64,000 nt of DNA, from contig NZ_JACNML010000002.1 in assembly GCF_020005365.1 (NCBI RefSeq), positions 186,001-250,000 on the forward strand, read 5' to 3'. Shown here piece by piece: positions 1 through 8,469 of the stretch. The position numbers and the translations under genes are program-made. Position 1 is the first letter of the stretch. Every line of letters begins with the position of its first letter. This DNA is from Kangiella shandongensis. GTDB lineage: Bacteria; Pseudomonadota; Gammaproteobacteria; Enterobacterales; Kangiellaceae. The notes under the pieces are model-generated. The model worked only from the letters and a program-made list of their open reading frames with translations. It searched no databases and had not been told where the DNA came from.

Positions 1-89
1 ACTGGGAACTGACGTTCCTCTAAAATTTCACGAATGGTAACGCCGACTGCTCCTGTAGCACCGACGATTGCAACATTTGCCTTTTCCAA
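1..89 (-). CDS. asd: Aspartate-semialdehyde dehydrogenase family protein, N-terminal part
   Basis: Only the first 29 complete codons lie in the window; the gene runs off the left edge. The translation begins LEKANVAIVGATGAVGVTIR, with the nucleotide-binding glycine motif VGATGAVG and the following helix typical of aspartate-semialdehyde dehydrogenase, which makes L-aspartate 4-semialdehyde for lysine, threonine and methionine synthesis. The start is a TTG at 89-87, chosen because an AAGGAG ribosome-binding site sits seven bases upstream (97-102). A USG-1-like paralogue or N-acetyl-glutamyl-phosphate reductase would look similar over so short a stretch, so the exact family member is inferred. 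Confidence 0.7.
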   Translation of the reverse strand, partial: MEKANVAIVGATGAVGVTIREILEERQFP

Positions 90-140
90 TTCTATGCTCC
101 TTAAAAGACAATCAAATCAACAAACTCAAGACTAGTATGG

Positions 141-464
141 CTATTTACGTTTATTCAACATGATCCAGACACGCATCACGACATAGCCCAAAAAGCCAGC
201 TGCCATCAAATACAAAGCAACCTGGCCCCAAATTTCACTATTTTCAGCTGGGGTAAAGAACTTCAACAAAAAACCAGCAGCGAACGCGATTACTGCCAAA
301 AACGATAACGACTGTAAGCGACGGTTCTTTCTAAGCCGCTGAAGGTGTGCAGCACGTTCCAGCTGCTCTTCTGTGCTACCTTTAAGTTTAGCACCACAGT
401 GACTGCAAGACTCCGCTTTATTCGAAATTCTTTTACCACATACGATACATTGAATAATAGCCAT
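141..464 (-). CDS. Small zinc-ribbon membrane protein, function unknown
   Basis: A 107-residue protein with two CxxC pairs near the N-terminus (IQCIVCGK and SCSHCGAK, residues 5-25), which make a zinc-ribbon knuckle. A charged Arg/Lys/Leu-rich linker (about 30-50) follows, then two hydrophobic segments at about 53-70 and 80-98 that should span the inner membrane, with a basic C-terminus. Such ribbon-plus-two-helix proteins are common unnamed bacterial proteins. It lies between pepN and asd on the same strand. I do not recognise a specific function. Confidence 0.6.
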   Translation of the reverse strand: MAIIQCIVCGKRISNKAESCSHCGAKLKGSTEEQLERAAHLQRLRKNRRLQSLSFLAVIAFAAGFLLKFFTPAENSEIWGQVALYLMAAGFLGYVVMRVWIMLNKRK

Positions 465-515
465 AATATTGTCTCTTAATCTTTATATTTAATCTAAGAA
501 TCTAAGGTTATAAGT

Positions 516-3197
516 CTATTTGAGTGCCTTACTGGCAATTTCAAAGACGTCTTTCGACAGCTCTGGCATTTGTAATATTTCTTCCAGCTGCTCCCGCATC
601 ATCATTTGGCGCTTTTCATCAAATTTACGCCAGCGATTAAACGCTCCCGTCAAGCGGGCCGCCGTTTGTGGATTGACCGCATAAAGCGCCTTAATTTGAC
701 GAGCTAAATACTGATACCCTCTCCCGTCAGCCCGGTGAAACTGACTCGGATTAGCACTAGTGAAAGCGCTGATCAACGAGCGAACTTTATTGGGATTTTT
801 CAGTTCAAACGAAGGATGATCCAGCAATGACTCAATTCTGTCAATGGTTTCATCGGCCGGATCAGTGGCCATCACGACCAGCCACTTATTAACCACCAGC
901 TCTTCATTCTGCCATTTTTGGTAAAAGTCCTCGGCAACCGCCAGCTTATTCTCATAGTTTGAATGCACGATCAACTGTAATGCCGTACTGGCATCCGTCA
1001 TATTATTGGCACTCCCCAGTTGCTTTAGTGCCAGCTGATAGACATCATCCTTCTCCAGAGCCATTAGATAGCTGAGACAGGTGCCTGCAATGGCTCTTCT
1101 CGAGATTGCCTCTTTATCCTGTTCAAAATCTCCCACATGATGATTGGTCTGATAATGCAATAACCAGTCGAGCTCCAGCTCCTGCGCCAACGTATGTTTA
1201 AGGTAGTTGCGCGCCTCAATCAGGTAGTCGATATCAATGGAGTCAACCTCTTCCATCAGTGCATTAATACTTGGGATCGTTAGAGCTAATGACTGAAACT
1301 GTCCATCCAGTGTCGTATTATCCAAAATATTTTTAACCGCCTGAATCACGGCATCACTGAAGAATAGCTCCTGCCCTGCTTCCAGTTTATCGCATAATTC
1401 GAAAATAACCTGACTGAAAAGTTCCTGCCCAGCCTGCCAACGATTAAAAGAGTCGGAGTCATGAGCGAAGAGGTAGATCAGGTCACCTTGTGAGTAGTTG
1501 TAATCAAGCTTGACCGGGGCTGAAAAGCCGCGTAATAGCGATGGGATCGCATTTGGCGGCACATCATCGAAGGTAACGCTCTGCTCTGTCGACTTGAGGT
1601 GAATAATATCACCCTCCACTTGAGCATCGTTATCACCCACTGTAATCGGTTTCAACTCAATATCTTGACCGCTATCATTAAGTAACCCTACCTTTACCGG
1701 GATATGAAACGGTTCTTTATCTTTTTGCCCGGGCGTATCGGGACAACTCTGTTTAAAGCCTAATCTTAAACGACGTTTTTGCTCATCATAAAAACTTCTA
1801 ATCTGAACTTCCGGCGTACCAGCCTGCGAATACCAACGACGGAACTGCTGCAGATCATAGTGATTAGCATCTTCCATCGCTCGAACAAAGTCCTCACAGG
1901 TCACCGCCTGTCCATCGTGGCGCTCGAAGTACACATCCAGCCCACGCTTAAAGCCATCGCGTCCCAATAGTGTCTGATACATACGGATCACTTCCGCGCC
2001 CTTGTTGTACACCGTCACCGTATAGAAGTTATTCATTTCAATATAGGAGTCGGGACGGATCGGATGCGCCATTGGTCCAGCATCTTCAGCAAACTGGTGC
2101 GAGCGAATTACTTTGACATCTTCAATCCGCTTCACGCCATGATCGGTCTGATCGGCGGTAAACTCCTGATCACGAAAAACCGTTAAGCCCTCTTTCAGGC
2201 TCAACTGGAACCAATCACGGCAGGTCACGCGGTTACCCGTCCAGTTATGGAAGTACTCGTGGCCTATGACGCCTTCCACATCAATAAAATCGGTATCGGT
2301 TGCCGTATCCTGACTCGCCAGTACATATTTGGTGTTAAAGATATTCAGGCCCTTATTTTCCATGGCACCCATATTAAAATCACCCACCGCCACAATCATG
2401 TAGATATCCAGGTCATACTCCAGACCAAAGACGTCCTCATCCCACTTCATTGCTTTTTTCAGTGACTCCATTGCATGATGACACTGATCCAACTTGCCTT
2501 TATCGACATAAACCTCCAGACGGACCTCACGCCCTGTCATGGTCTGGAAATTGTCCGTTAATAAATCATAATCACCCGCACACAGGGCAAATAAATAACT
2601 CGGTTTTTTAAAAGGATCTTCCCACAGAGCAAACTGCTTACCCTCTTCTAACTCTCCGTATTCGATTCGGTTCCCGTTTGACAACATATGAGGAAACTCT
2701 TCCGCATCAGCCTCAATACGGACAATAAACTTACTCATGACGTCCGGACGATCCGGATAGAAAGTAATCTTACGGAAGCCTTCTGCTTCACATTGAGTAC
2801 AATACTTGCCGTTGGATAAATACAGCCCTTCCAGACTGGTATTAGTCTCCGGTGAAATCTTGACCTGAATCGACAACTTAAACGAATCAGGAACCTTGAG
2901 AATCTCCAACCCCTCCTCCAACAGTTGATACTGAGACTCATCCAGCGGCTGCTCATCGATCGCAACCGACAATAGCTCCAGATTCACGCCATCCAGACAT
3001 AATCGCTCGTCAGGGGCAAAACCAGCTCTACGCTGAACCTCCAACACAGACTCCACGACGGTTGCTTCTGGATTTAACTTAAAATTCAGATAAACACTCT
3101 GAATATCATAAGGGAAAGGCTCGTAATCGCTTCGGTAATGGACTTGAACTTCCTGTCTCAATGCTGCACTTTCCTGCTGATTCATACTGTCGCTCAT
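516..3197 (-). CDS. pepN: Aminopeptidase N (M1 family zinc metallopeptidase)
   Basis: An 893-residue cytoplasmic broad-specificity aminopeptidase that removes N-terminal residues from peptides in the last stage of protein turnover. The M1 signatures are intact: the exopeptidase motif GAMEN at residues 277-281 and the zinc motif HEYFH at 313-317, with the third zinc ligand Glu336 in LKEGLTVF. Length is close to E. coli PepN (870). The N-terminal beta domain, catalytic domain and long helical C-terminal domain are all present, and the C-terminus (EIASKALK) is complete. No signal peptide is seen. It appears to be transcribed alone. Confidence 0.97.
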   Translation of the reverse strand: MSDSMNQQESAALRQEVQVHYRSDYEPFPYDIQSVYLNFKLNPEATVVESVLEVQRRAGFAPDERLCLDGVNLELLSVAIDEQPLDESQYQLLEEGLEILKVPDSFKLSIQVKISPETNTSLEGLYLSNGKYCTQCEAEGFRKITFYPDRPDVMSKFIVRIEADAEEFPHMLSNGNRIEYGELEEGKQFALWEDPFKKPSYLFALCAGDYDLLTDNFQTMTGREVRLEVYVDKGKLDQCHHAMESLKKAMKWDEDVFGLEYDLDIYMIVAVGDFNMGAMENKGLNIFNTKYVLASQDTATDTDFIDVEGVIGHEYFHNWTGNRVTCRDWFQLSLKEGLTVFRDQEFTADQTDHGVKRIEDVKVIRSHQFAEDAGPMAHPIRPDSYIEMNNFYTVTVYNKGAEVIRMYQTLLGRDGFKRGLDVYFERHDGQAVTCEDFVRAMEDANHYDLQQFRRWYSQAGTPEVQIRSFYDEQKRRLRLGFKQSCPDTPGQKDKEPFHIPVKVGLLNDSGQDIELKPITVGDNDAQVEGDIIHLKSTEQSVTFDDVPPNAIPSLLRGFSAPVKLDYNYSQGDLIYLFAHDSDSFNRWQAGQELFSQVIFELCDKLEAGQELFFSDAVIQAVKNILDNTTLDGQFQSLALTIPSINALMEEVDSIDIDYLIEARNYLKHTLAQELELDWLLHYQTNHHVGDFEQDKEAISRRAIAGTCLSYLMALEKDDVYQLALKQLGSANNMTDASTALQLIVHSNYENKLAVAEDFYQKWQNEELVVNKWLVVMATDPADETIDRIESLLDHPSFELKNPNKVRSLISAFTSANPSQFHRADGRGYQYLARQIKALYAVNPQTAARLTGAFNRWRKFDEKRQMMMREQLEEILQMPELSKDVFEIASKALK

Positions 3198-3322
3198 GGG
3201 ATTTCTTAAGGTTTCGAATAAGTTTTAAACAATAAAGTCCTGATTGTAGCAATCTTAGAGTAGATTCGATATAACAGAGTCCCAGAAGAGCACAAATAAG
3301 AAGACAAGAACTCAGGAAAAGT

Positions 3323-3691
3323 ATGTGTCAGTGTAACCAATTATCCAATGTATTTGTCGGTAACGACGAAAACCACCCATTCGGCGAAACCCTGGAAGAA
3401 CTCGAATGGGCACCACAGCGCTGGGCCACCCTGAACCGCTGCCCCGAATGCGGCCAGCTGTGGCATATTGATATCGCCAAACAGAACGACATCGGCGTCT
3501 GCGCCAAAATTCCAAGCCAGGGAGCCTGGCAGCAACTCGACACCACCAACCTCAAAATCCAGCTTATGGTCCAAAACCGTGGCGGCCTCAGCAACGAAAC
3601 CTGCCACTGGAAACAATGCGACCAACGCTGCGTCAAAGGCCTCGCCTTCTGCCCCAGCCATGCCTATTTTGAGATGGATATAAAGCAGTGA
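3323..3691 (+). CDS. Cysteine-rich hypothetical protein
   Basis: A 122-residue soluble protein with ten cysteines, including CxC at the N-terminus (MCQCNQ), CPECGQLWH near residue 40 and a C-terminal series CHWKQCDQRC...CPSH that could bind one or two metal ions. No signal peptide or membrane segment. The start has a good ribosome-binding site (AGGAAAAG) seven bases upstream. The coding strand is GC-richer than the following gene, which also gives long spurious open frames on the other strand. I do not recognise the family; metal binding is inferred from the Cys/His pattern only. Confidence 0.6.
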   Translation: MCQCNQLSNVFVGNDENHPFGETLEELEWAPQRWATLNRCPECGQLWHIDIAKQNDIGVCAKIPSQGAWQQLDTTNLKIQLMVQNRGGLSNETCHWKQCDQRCVKGLAFCPSHAYFEMDIKQ

Positions 3692-3724
3692 CAATTCGCA
3701 CCTCTTTGTATAAAAGGAAAATAT

Positions 3725-4549
3725 ATGAAACTTTATAGATTTGAACCTCCCCAACTTTGCAGAATAGATTCTTTAAAAAACAATAAACTGTGGGTGGCTC
3801 AACCTGAATCCTTTAATGACCCTTTAGATTGTAATCTTACCACCAAGGGTTCCACTGACTTCAGTACATTCAAGGAAGAAAACATCCGAGATGCTACAAA
3901 ACGTTTATATAAAAACTACGACTTATCGAATGGCTTATGGCTTCTTGATGCTAAAATAATTCAAGGTATCGAAACATGGGCTAAGGGTGAGGATTACACA
4001 CCGCAAAAACCACACTTTTTATCACTAATAGAGAAGAGAGTTAATAAGTTTGGAGTTCAATGTTTTTGCAAAAATGGACTGACAAACCCACTAATGTGGG
4101 CTCATTATGCCGATAACCACAAAGGTTTTTGCATTGAATACGAATATAACCCTAGGGAGGTGGCTTGTTGTCAAGGCGGCAAATTTGCAATGTATCCCGT
4201 TTCATACACATCCAAACTGCCAAAGTTTAGTTTAAATGAAGTTGTTTTTGCTCCTAAAGAAATGACGGAAAAACTACTGGCTACAAAATCCACTCACTGG
4301 GCATATGAAAACGAATACAGACTTATTTACTTCCCCTGCAAACCACAAAATAATAAAAGTGGAGAACTAGTATCTATACCGACTGGTTTAAAAGTAACTA
4401 AAATCATCTCTGGTTTAAATTTTAAGGGAAATGAGGAAGTAACAGAAGACAAGCTGACAGAGATTGCCAAAGAACTGGAAATTGAGCATCTTAAAATTAA
4501 GCATTCGGAGTTAGACTATTCTTTGGAAGCAAAAAAAACCTATCCTTAG
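3725..4549 (+). CDS. DUF2971 family protein
   Basis: A 274-residue protein with the hallmarks of DUF2971: an N-terminal MKLYRF...LWVAQPESFNDPLDCNL (substrate-like SFNDPLD motif, residues 1-38), a central FGVQCFCKNGLTNPLMWAHY (about 109-128), then GFCIEYEY and a C-terminal KSTHWAYENEYRLIYF. The biochemical role of this family is unknown; members are scattered in accessory regions and near defence or mobile loci. The gene is AT-richer than its neighbours and is followed by almost 1 kb of repeat-filled spacer, consistent with horizontal acquisition. A clear ribosome-binding site (AAAGGAAAA) precedes the ATG. Confidence 0.75.
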   Translation: MKLYRFEPPQLCRIDSLKNNKLWVAQPESFNDPLDCNLTTKGSTDFSTFKEENIRDATKRLYKNYDLSNGLWLLDAKIIQGIETWAKGEDYTPQKPHFLSLIEKRVNKFGVQCFCKNGLTNPLMWAHYADNHKGFCIEYEYNPREVACCQGGKFAMYPVSYTSKLPKFSLNEVVFAPKEMTEKLLATKSTHWAYENEYRLIYFPCKPQNNKSGELVSIPTGLKVTKIISGLNFKGNEEVTEDKLTEIAKELEIEHLKIKHSELDYSLEAKKTYP

Positions 4550-4642
4550 CAATCATAGGTTGGGACGAAGAATGAACCCTAACACTTTTACTAAGTTATT
4601 ATTACTATTAAAAACCCAATTTAATGACTAGCACCCCATACT

Positions 4643-4838
4643 CCCCTTAAAAGTTAGCCTCAGGATTCAAAATTATCGGGCAAATTGGGCAGGACAGCCC
4701 AATTTAACAAAGACGAAACAGGGATGTTTCGTTTTGCGGCACGTTAATAGTTTTTAATCCTGAGGTTTACCCTTCAGGGTCTAACTTTCAGGGGCGATTT
4801 TTTTGGTTCGTTTTTTTGATCGTTCAAAAAATGAACAT
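4643..4838 (+). repeat. Dispersed structured intergenic repeat, copy 1 (type A)
   Basis: Begins CCCCTTAAAAGTTAGCC and ends in a GGTTCGTTTTTTTGATCGTTC segment. It contains two hairpins: AAATTGGGC / GCCCAATTT (4682-4690 with 4697-4705) and ACGAAACA / TGTTTCGT (4713-4720 with 4725-4732). Related copies lie at about 27066-27190 and 42720-42911 in the opposite orientation; copies at 5070-5343, 6475-6688 and 27266-27475 share the outline but use different hairpin sequences. No credible gene lies inside. Confidence 0.75.
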
Positions 4839-4862
4839 TAAGAATAACCTTTAATTATAGAT

Positions 4863-4890
4863 CCCGGATGCCGTTACACTCTATCCGGGC
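4863..4890. repeat. Short REP-like palindrome
   Basis: A hairpin with arms CCCGGAT and ATCCGGG and a loop of about 13 bases, between two larger repeat units in the spacer after the DUF2971 gene. It resembles small extragenic palindromes but only one copy is obvious in the window. Confidence 0.45.
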
Positions 4891-4962
4891 TACGATCAAG
4901 TTATCTAAAAATGTGTATAAGAAACAGGATCAAGCCACGGGATGACGTTTGGTGCAAGCAAG

Positions 4963-5048
4963 GTAGGTTGGACTGAGTTTACGAAGCCCAACAAACTTTA
5001 AACTTACACACCATGTGTTGGGCTTCACTTCGTTCAGCGCCAACCTAC
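4963..5048. repeat. Imperfect inverted repeat, MITE-like
   Basis: Ends GTAGGTTGG... and ...CCAACCTAC, with internal complementary arms GAAGCCCAACA and TGTTGGGCTTC. A half copy of the right arm (TTGGGCTTCACCTCGTTCAG onward) recurs at about 6424-6455. No coding capacity. The form suits a small non-autonomous mobile or extragenic palindromic element. Confidence 0.6.
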
Positions 5049-5069
5049 GCTAAAGGTTACGGTCAGTTA

Positions 5070-5343
5070 CCCCTAAAGTTAGCCGAATAAGGAAAAGTTA
5101 TAGCGTAATTTAGTAGGTGACCGCAGGGAATCCCCTTGGGGGACAGCCCAAATTAGTCAAAAAAACAAGGCAAGCAATGCTCCTGGCATTGCTATTGCAT
5201 TCCCCACCTCCTTGTGGGTCAGACGTTTCGTTTAGCGGCGCGTTAAGTAACTTTGACGAGCGAGGGAAATGCGAAGCATCGAACGATCGGGGTGCCCTTT
5301 CTTTTGGTTCGTTTTCTTTGGACAAGCAAAGAAAAGGGTAATA
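5070..5343 (+). repeat. Dispersed structured intergenic repeat, copy 2 (type B)
   Basis: Begins ACCCCTAAAGTTAGCCGAAT and ends with an inverted repeat TTTCTTTGGACAAGCAAAG. Internal hairpins include GCAATG/CATTGC and CCCCAC/GTGGG. An open frame at 5117-5341 inside it would encode a 74-residue peptide ending FGSFSLDKQRKG; similar peptide ends recur where this repeat end occurs, so the frame is best read as part of the repeat, not a gene. Confidence 0.7.
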
Positions 5344-5519
5344 AATAATCAAAAAAATAAACCCAGGTTTATAAACTCTGAATCCAGCTCAAAATGTCAA
5401 AACGAGTAACAAAACTAAGCCCCACAAAAGACACATTTTGACACAAAACAATACCCTATCTTAACAATCAGCCCAGTACAATCAAACTCCTAACACAGAA
5501 ACAATTCAAGGAAAAAGGG

Positions 5520-6338
5520 ATGTTATTCAGTAATACATTTCAAGCAGCTTTATTCATACTGCTTACTACTACAGCGACTCTAGTTCAAGCAGAGGATGGC
5601 AAGTTAATACCTTACGCAAAAGTTGATGATAACTTTTATGTATTACTTTCTGATGTCGACGGCTCGAATGTGGGAGTCAATGTCGCTGAAAATGGACTCA
5701 TTATTGTGGACACCATGCTGCCCAAGGCTGGCGACAAACTAACGGCTACGATAAGGGATATTTCTGATAAGCCTGTGAAATTCGTAATCAACACTCACGA
5801 TCATATGGATCATACAGGCAACAATAAATACTTTTTGGAACTCGGCGCTACGGCGCTGACTCAAGACAACATTACGAATAATAAGCAATTAAAGGTGGTT
5901 ACCTCGACTGCTGCCTCACACTCAACTAACGACCTCTTGGTCTATTTCCCTGACAACAATGTATTAATGATGGGCGACACCTTCACTAACAACTGGTATC
6001 CCACCTTTTGGACAGGTGGCCTTAAGGGACAAATTAATGTTATCAATAAAGCACTGGAGCTGTCTGATGAAGATACCGTTGTTGTTCCCGGGCATGGCTT
6101 TATCACCGATTCCAACGGACTGAAGCAATATAGAGATAATAATATTGAGTGGGTTAACCGAATTATGGAGCTACATGCGAAAGGTTTAAATATTGAAACA
6201 ATAGTTCAAGATAAAGAGCTACACTCAATACTTGAAAAGTTCGCTAATGACGCTAGGCCAGTTGCTGATTTAGAAAGAGTCATGCAGCGCTTTGTAGAGA
6301 AAACAATCAAGATAGAACTTAAACTCGCTCAAAAGTAA
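5520..6338 (+). CDS. Secreted metallo-beta-lactamase-fold hydrolase
   Basis: A 272-residue protein with a signal peptide (about residues 1-24, ending VQAED) and the metallo-beta-lactamase fold. The metal-binding signature is complete: THDHMDH with His93, His95, Asp97 and His98, then His134 (SHSTND), Asp153 (MGDTF) and His192 (PGHG). This full set supports a two-zinc hydrolase acting in the periplasm. The core most resembles the broad subfamily related to quinoprotein-relay/SoxH-type hydrolases, not a classical antibiotic beta-lactamase; substrate unknown. The gene stands alone between repeat-rich spacers, with an AAGG ribosome-binding site close to the ATG. Confidence 0.8.
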   Translation: MLFSNTFQAALFILLTTTATLVQAEDGKLIPYAKVDDNFYVLLSDVDGSNVGVNVAENGLIIVDTMLPKAGDKLTATIRDISDKPVKFVINTHDHMDHTGNNKYFLELGATALTQDNITNNKQLKVVTSTAASHSTNDLLVYFPDNNVLMMGDTFTNNWYPTFWTGGLKGQINVINKALELSDEDTVVVPGHGFITDSNGLKQYRDNNIEWVNRIMELHAKGLNIETIVQDKELHSILEKFANDARPVADLERVMQRFVEKTIKIELKLAQK

Positions 6339-6344
6339 GTAAAC

Positions 6345-6415
6345 GTAGGGTGCATTACAACGCACCATTTAAAATTATTCTCAAAGCTTTCTCGGTGCGT
6401 CACGACGCACCCTAC
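6345..6415. repeat. Inverted repeat directly after the hydrolase gene
   Basis: Outer arms GTAGGGTGC and GCACCCTAC with inner arms ACGCACC and GGTGCGT enclose about 30 AT-rich bases. It starts seven bases after the stop codon at 6338 and may double as a transcription terminator. It has the form of a small extragenic palindromic element. Confidence 0.6.
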
Positions 6416-6474
6416 TAAACTTTATTGGGCTTCACCTCGTTCAGCGCCAACCTACGTCAAAGGTTACGACCAGT

Positions 6475-6688
6475 TTCCCCTTATATTGAGCTGAGTGAAA
6501 GTAAAGTCATAGCAATTCAAATCGTGGAAGATTTGAATAGTGAAATCCAGGCCATGGACGGACTGTATTTCACGGTGCGTTAAGTGACTTTATTGAAGCG
6601 AAGGTAATTATTCAAAGAATAATCTCAATATCGGGGTGGACTTCTCTTTGGTTACTTTCTCTTATCCAAGTAAGAGAAAGTAATTCGC
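6475..6688 (+). repeat. Dispersed structured intergenic repeat, copy 3 (type B)
   Basis: Closely matches the copy at 27266-27475. It has hairpin ATTCAAATC/GATTTGAAT, then hairpin TGAAATCCAG/CTGTATTTCA, then GTGCGTTAA, and ends in a palindromic TTACTTTCTCTT...AAGAGAAAGTAA. It lies in the spacer between two convergent genes; the spacer 6339-6871 otherwise holds only short palindromes. Confidence 0.75.
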
Positions 6689-6780
6689 TATAAAAGCGAA
6701 ACAAACACCTGAAAAATAAACCCAAGTTTATAAGATTCTGAATCTAGTTCAGAATGACAAAATAACAGCATCTCTCAAAT

Positions 6781-6866
6781 TCGTCATTGCGAGCGCTATT
6801 AAAATGCTCCTCGTAATGACTGAGTAAGCTTATAGGATGGGTTAGACAACCGTCGTAACCCACCAA
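6781..6866. repeat. Two short palindromic repeat fragments
   Basis: TCGTCATTGCGAG...TCGTAATGAC (6781-6820) matches the ends of the element at 27649-27727. TAGGATGGGTTAGAC...CGTAACCCACC (about 6832-6862) matches the arms of the element at 26981-27060. Both are partial copies of intergenic palindromes repeated elsewhere in the window. Confidence 0.5.
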
Positions 6867-6871
6867 ACCAT

Positions 6872-8317
6872 CTATTGCTCCCCAAGCTTACTCCAAATAA
6901 ACTTATCTTTCCCTATGTTTTCGGAGTTCTTCCTCGCCAATTCGTCAAGCATGACATCAATATCACCTTTATGAACCCAGCGTCCGTTAACAAACACCCC
7001 TGAAATCTTTTTAGTATTATTAATATCTAGCAAAGGGTTTTCATCGAGTAAGACAAGGTCTGCAAGTTTTCCTTCTTCCACGGTGCCAATTTTATCGTCT
7101 ATTTCTAACCAGGTAGCGGCGAGCCTAGTCGCTGAAGCCAGGGCTTCTTCCGTGGTTAAGCCCGCATCAACCAATAACGCCAACTCGTCATGCAATGAAT
7201 AGCCCCAGACAATTCCTGATGTTCCTGCATCGGTTCCCGCCACCATAGGAACTCCGGCTTCTTTAAACGCTTTTACTAACTTGACGTGGAAACCAACCAA
7301 CTTATCAAAGTAAGCGACTCTTTTGGGGCTAGTACCTTTGTTATATTGATTGGATGTGAGCCACTTATCTTGCATCAGTGGATGTACATACTTGAAACTT
7401 GGTAGGTTTCGAACAGCGTCTAATGAACGTCCCTGCGCAGCAATCCGCTCTAAATTCGATAAATTCGGAATAACCCAAGTACCATTCTTTTTGGTCATTT
7501 CAGCGAACTCTCTAGCAGACTTTTCTGTAAACTCATCCGTTTGCTTAGAAAACTCTTCGGCGTGAGCCACTAAACTGAAATGAGGCACAAAAGCCTCTTC
7601 GGTCTTTCCCTCAAAGGCATTGGGTATATGCCCCACAACCTTCATCCCTTGCTTGTTAGCTTCGTCAATAATAGCTTTATAGGTTTCAATATTAAGTCGC
7701 GAATAAACTTTAATAAACTCGTAACCATCTCCTTTGGCTATTCTAACAGCTTGTCGACCCTCGGACGGAGTGGTCGCGACTCTATTGGCATCACTACCAT
7801 CGATTAACGCTGCCAACGCAATTCGAGGGCCAATAACATCGCCTTTAATGATTTCATTCCTTTGTCCAAAGTGCTCTACTCTACCGCTTAATTCAAATGC
7901 AGTGGTCACCCCATTTGCGACATACAACAGCATAATATCTTGGGTATCGAAAAAGATTGATGCCCCCTTGGTTGGATAGTTTTTCCCAGGATTGCCCGAA
8001 GCTAAGTTATGAACGTGCATATCTATTAGCCCTGGAATTAGCCACTTGCCCTGACCATCAATAACCATGGCATCATCAAGGATGACATTATAGGAGGCTG
8101 CTGAATTAATTGATAAGATCTTATGGTCTTCAATAATCACAGTAGCATTCTTAATGACTTGATTATTCGAGGTCATTGGAATGATATTAACGTTATTGAT
8201 AGCAATCTTATTAACTGGTTCGGACTGCTGTAGGCCAGAAGCTTGCTGAAAGTTACTGCATCCCAATGCTAAGCTCCAAATTAGGCATAAACACACAAAT
8301 ATACGTAAACCCCTCAT
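6872..8317 (-). CDS. Lipoprotein amidohydrolase (imidazolonepropionase/prolidase-like)
   Basis: A 481-residue amidohydrolase-superfamily enzyme with a lipoprotein signal (LALGC, lipidated Cys20), so probably membrane-anchored in the periplasm. Metal-site residues are visible: His101 and His103 (DMHVH), Lys203 (FIKVYS, the likely carbamylated lysine), His230 (VVGHIP), His252 (VAHAEE) and Asp363 (AGTDAG). The C-terminal strand IGTVEEGKLADLVLLDENPL is typical of this group, whose characterised members cleave dipeptides, often Xaa-Pro, or cyclic amides. The exact substrate cannot be read. It is convergent with the metallo-beta-lactamase-fold gene, with a repeat-filled spacer between them. Confidence 0.85.
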   Translation of the reverse strand: MRGLRIFVCLCLIWSLALGCSNFQQASGLQQSEPVNKIAINNVNIIPMTSNNQVIKNATVIIEDHKILSINSAASYNVILDDAMVIDGQGKWLIPGLIDMHVHNLASGNPGKNYPTKGASIFFDTQDIMLLYVANGVTTAFELSGRVEHFGQRNEIIKGDVIGPRIALAALIDGSDANRVATTPSEGRQAVRIAKGDGYEFIKVYSRLNIETYKAIIDEANKQGMKVVGHIPNAFEGKTEEAFVPHFSLVAHAEEFSKQTDEFTEKSAREFAEMTKKNGTWVIPNLSNLERIAAQGRSLDAVRNLPSFKYVHPLMQDKWLTSNQYNKGTSPKRVAYFDKLVGFHVKLVKAFKEAGVPMVAGTDAGTSGIVWGYSLHDELALLVDAGLTTEEALASATRLAATWLEIDDKIGTVEEGKLADLVLLDENPLLDINNTKKISGVFVNGRWVHKGDIDVMLDELARKNSENIGKDKFIWSKLGEQ

Positions 8318-8426
8318 AAATTATTCCCATGGTTAAAGTTGTATATACTGTTAGATTAGATAATGAATAAAAAGGTTTATACGCGCCCTCAAATGCCTAA
8401 AGAGAAAATGGTTTTCTTTTGAGCGG

Positions 8427-8450
8427 AAAAAAGGCGCGAATCCGCGCCTT
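8427..8450 (-). terminator. Rho-independent terminator of the MopE-like pair
   Basis: On the minus strand the stem AAGGCGCG / CGCGCCTT (8431-8438 with 8443-8450, loop of 4) is followed by a run of six T, 20 bases after the stop codon at 8470. Confidence 0.8.
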
Positions 8451-8469
8451 TACTTATTAAAATTTTTAT

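Noticed and set aside
3312-3754. Three long open frames antisense to the Cys-rich gene
   Set aside because: They result from the GC-rich codon pattern of the plus-strand gene; none has a ribosome-binding site or family-like sequence.
4643-6866. CRISPR array in the repeat-rich region
   Set aside because: Repeats are long, variable, in mixed forms and irregularly spaced, with no equal spacers and no cas genes.
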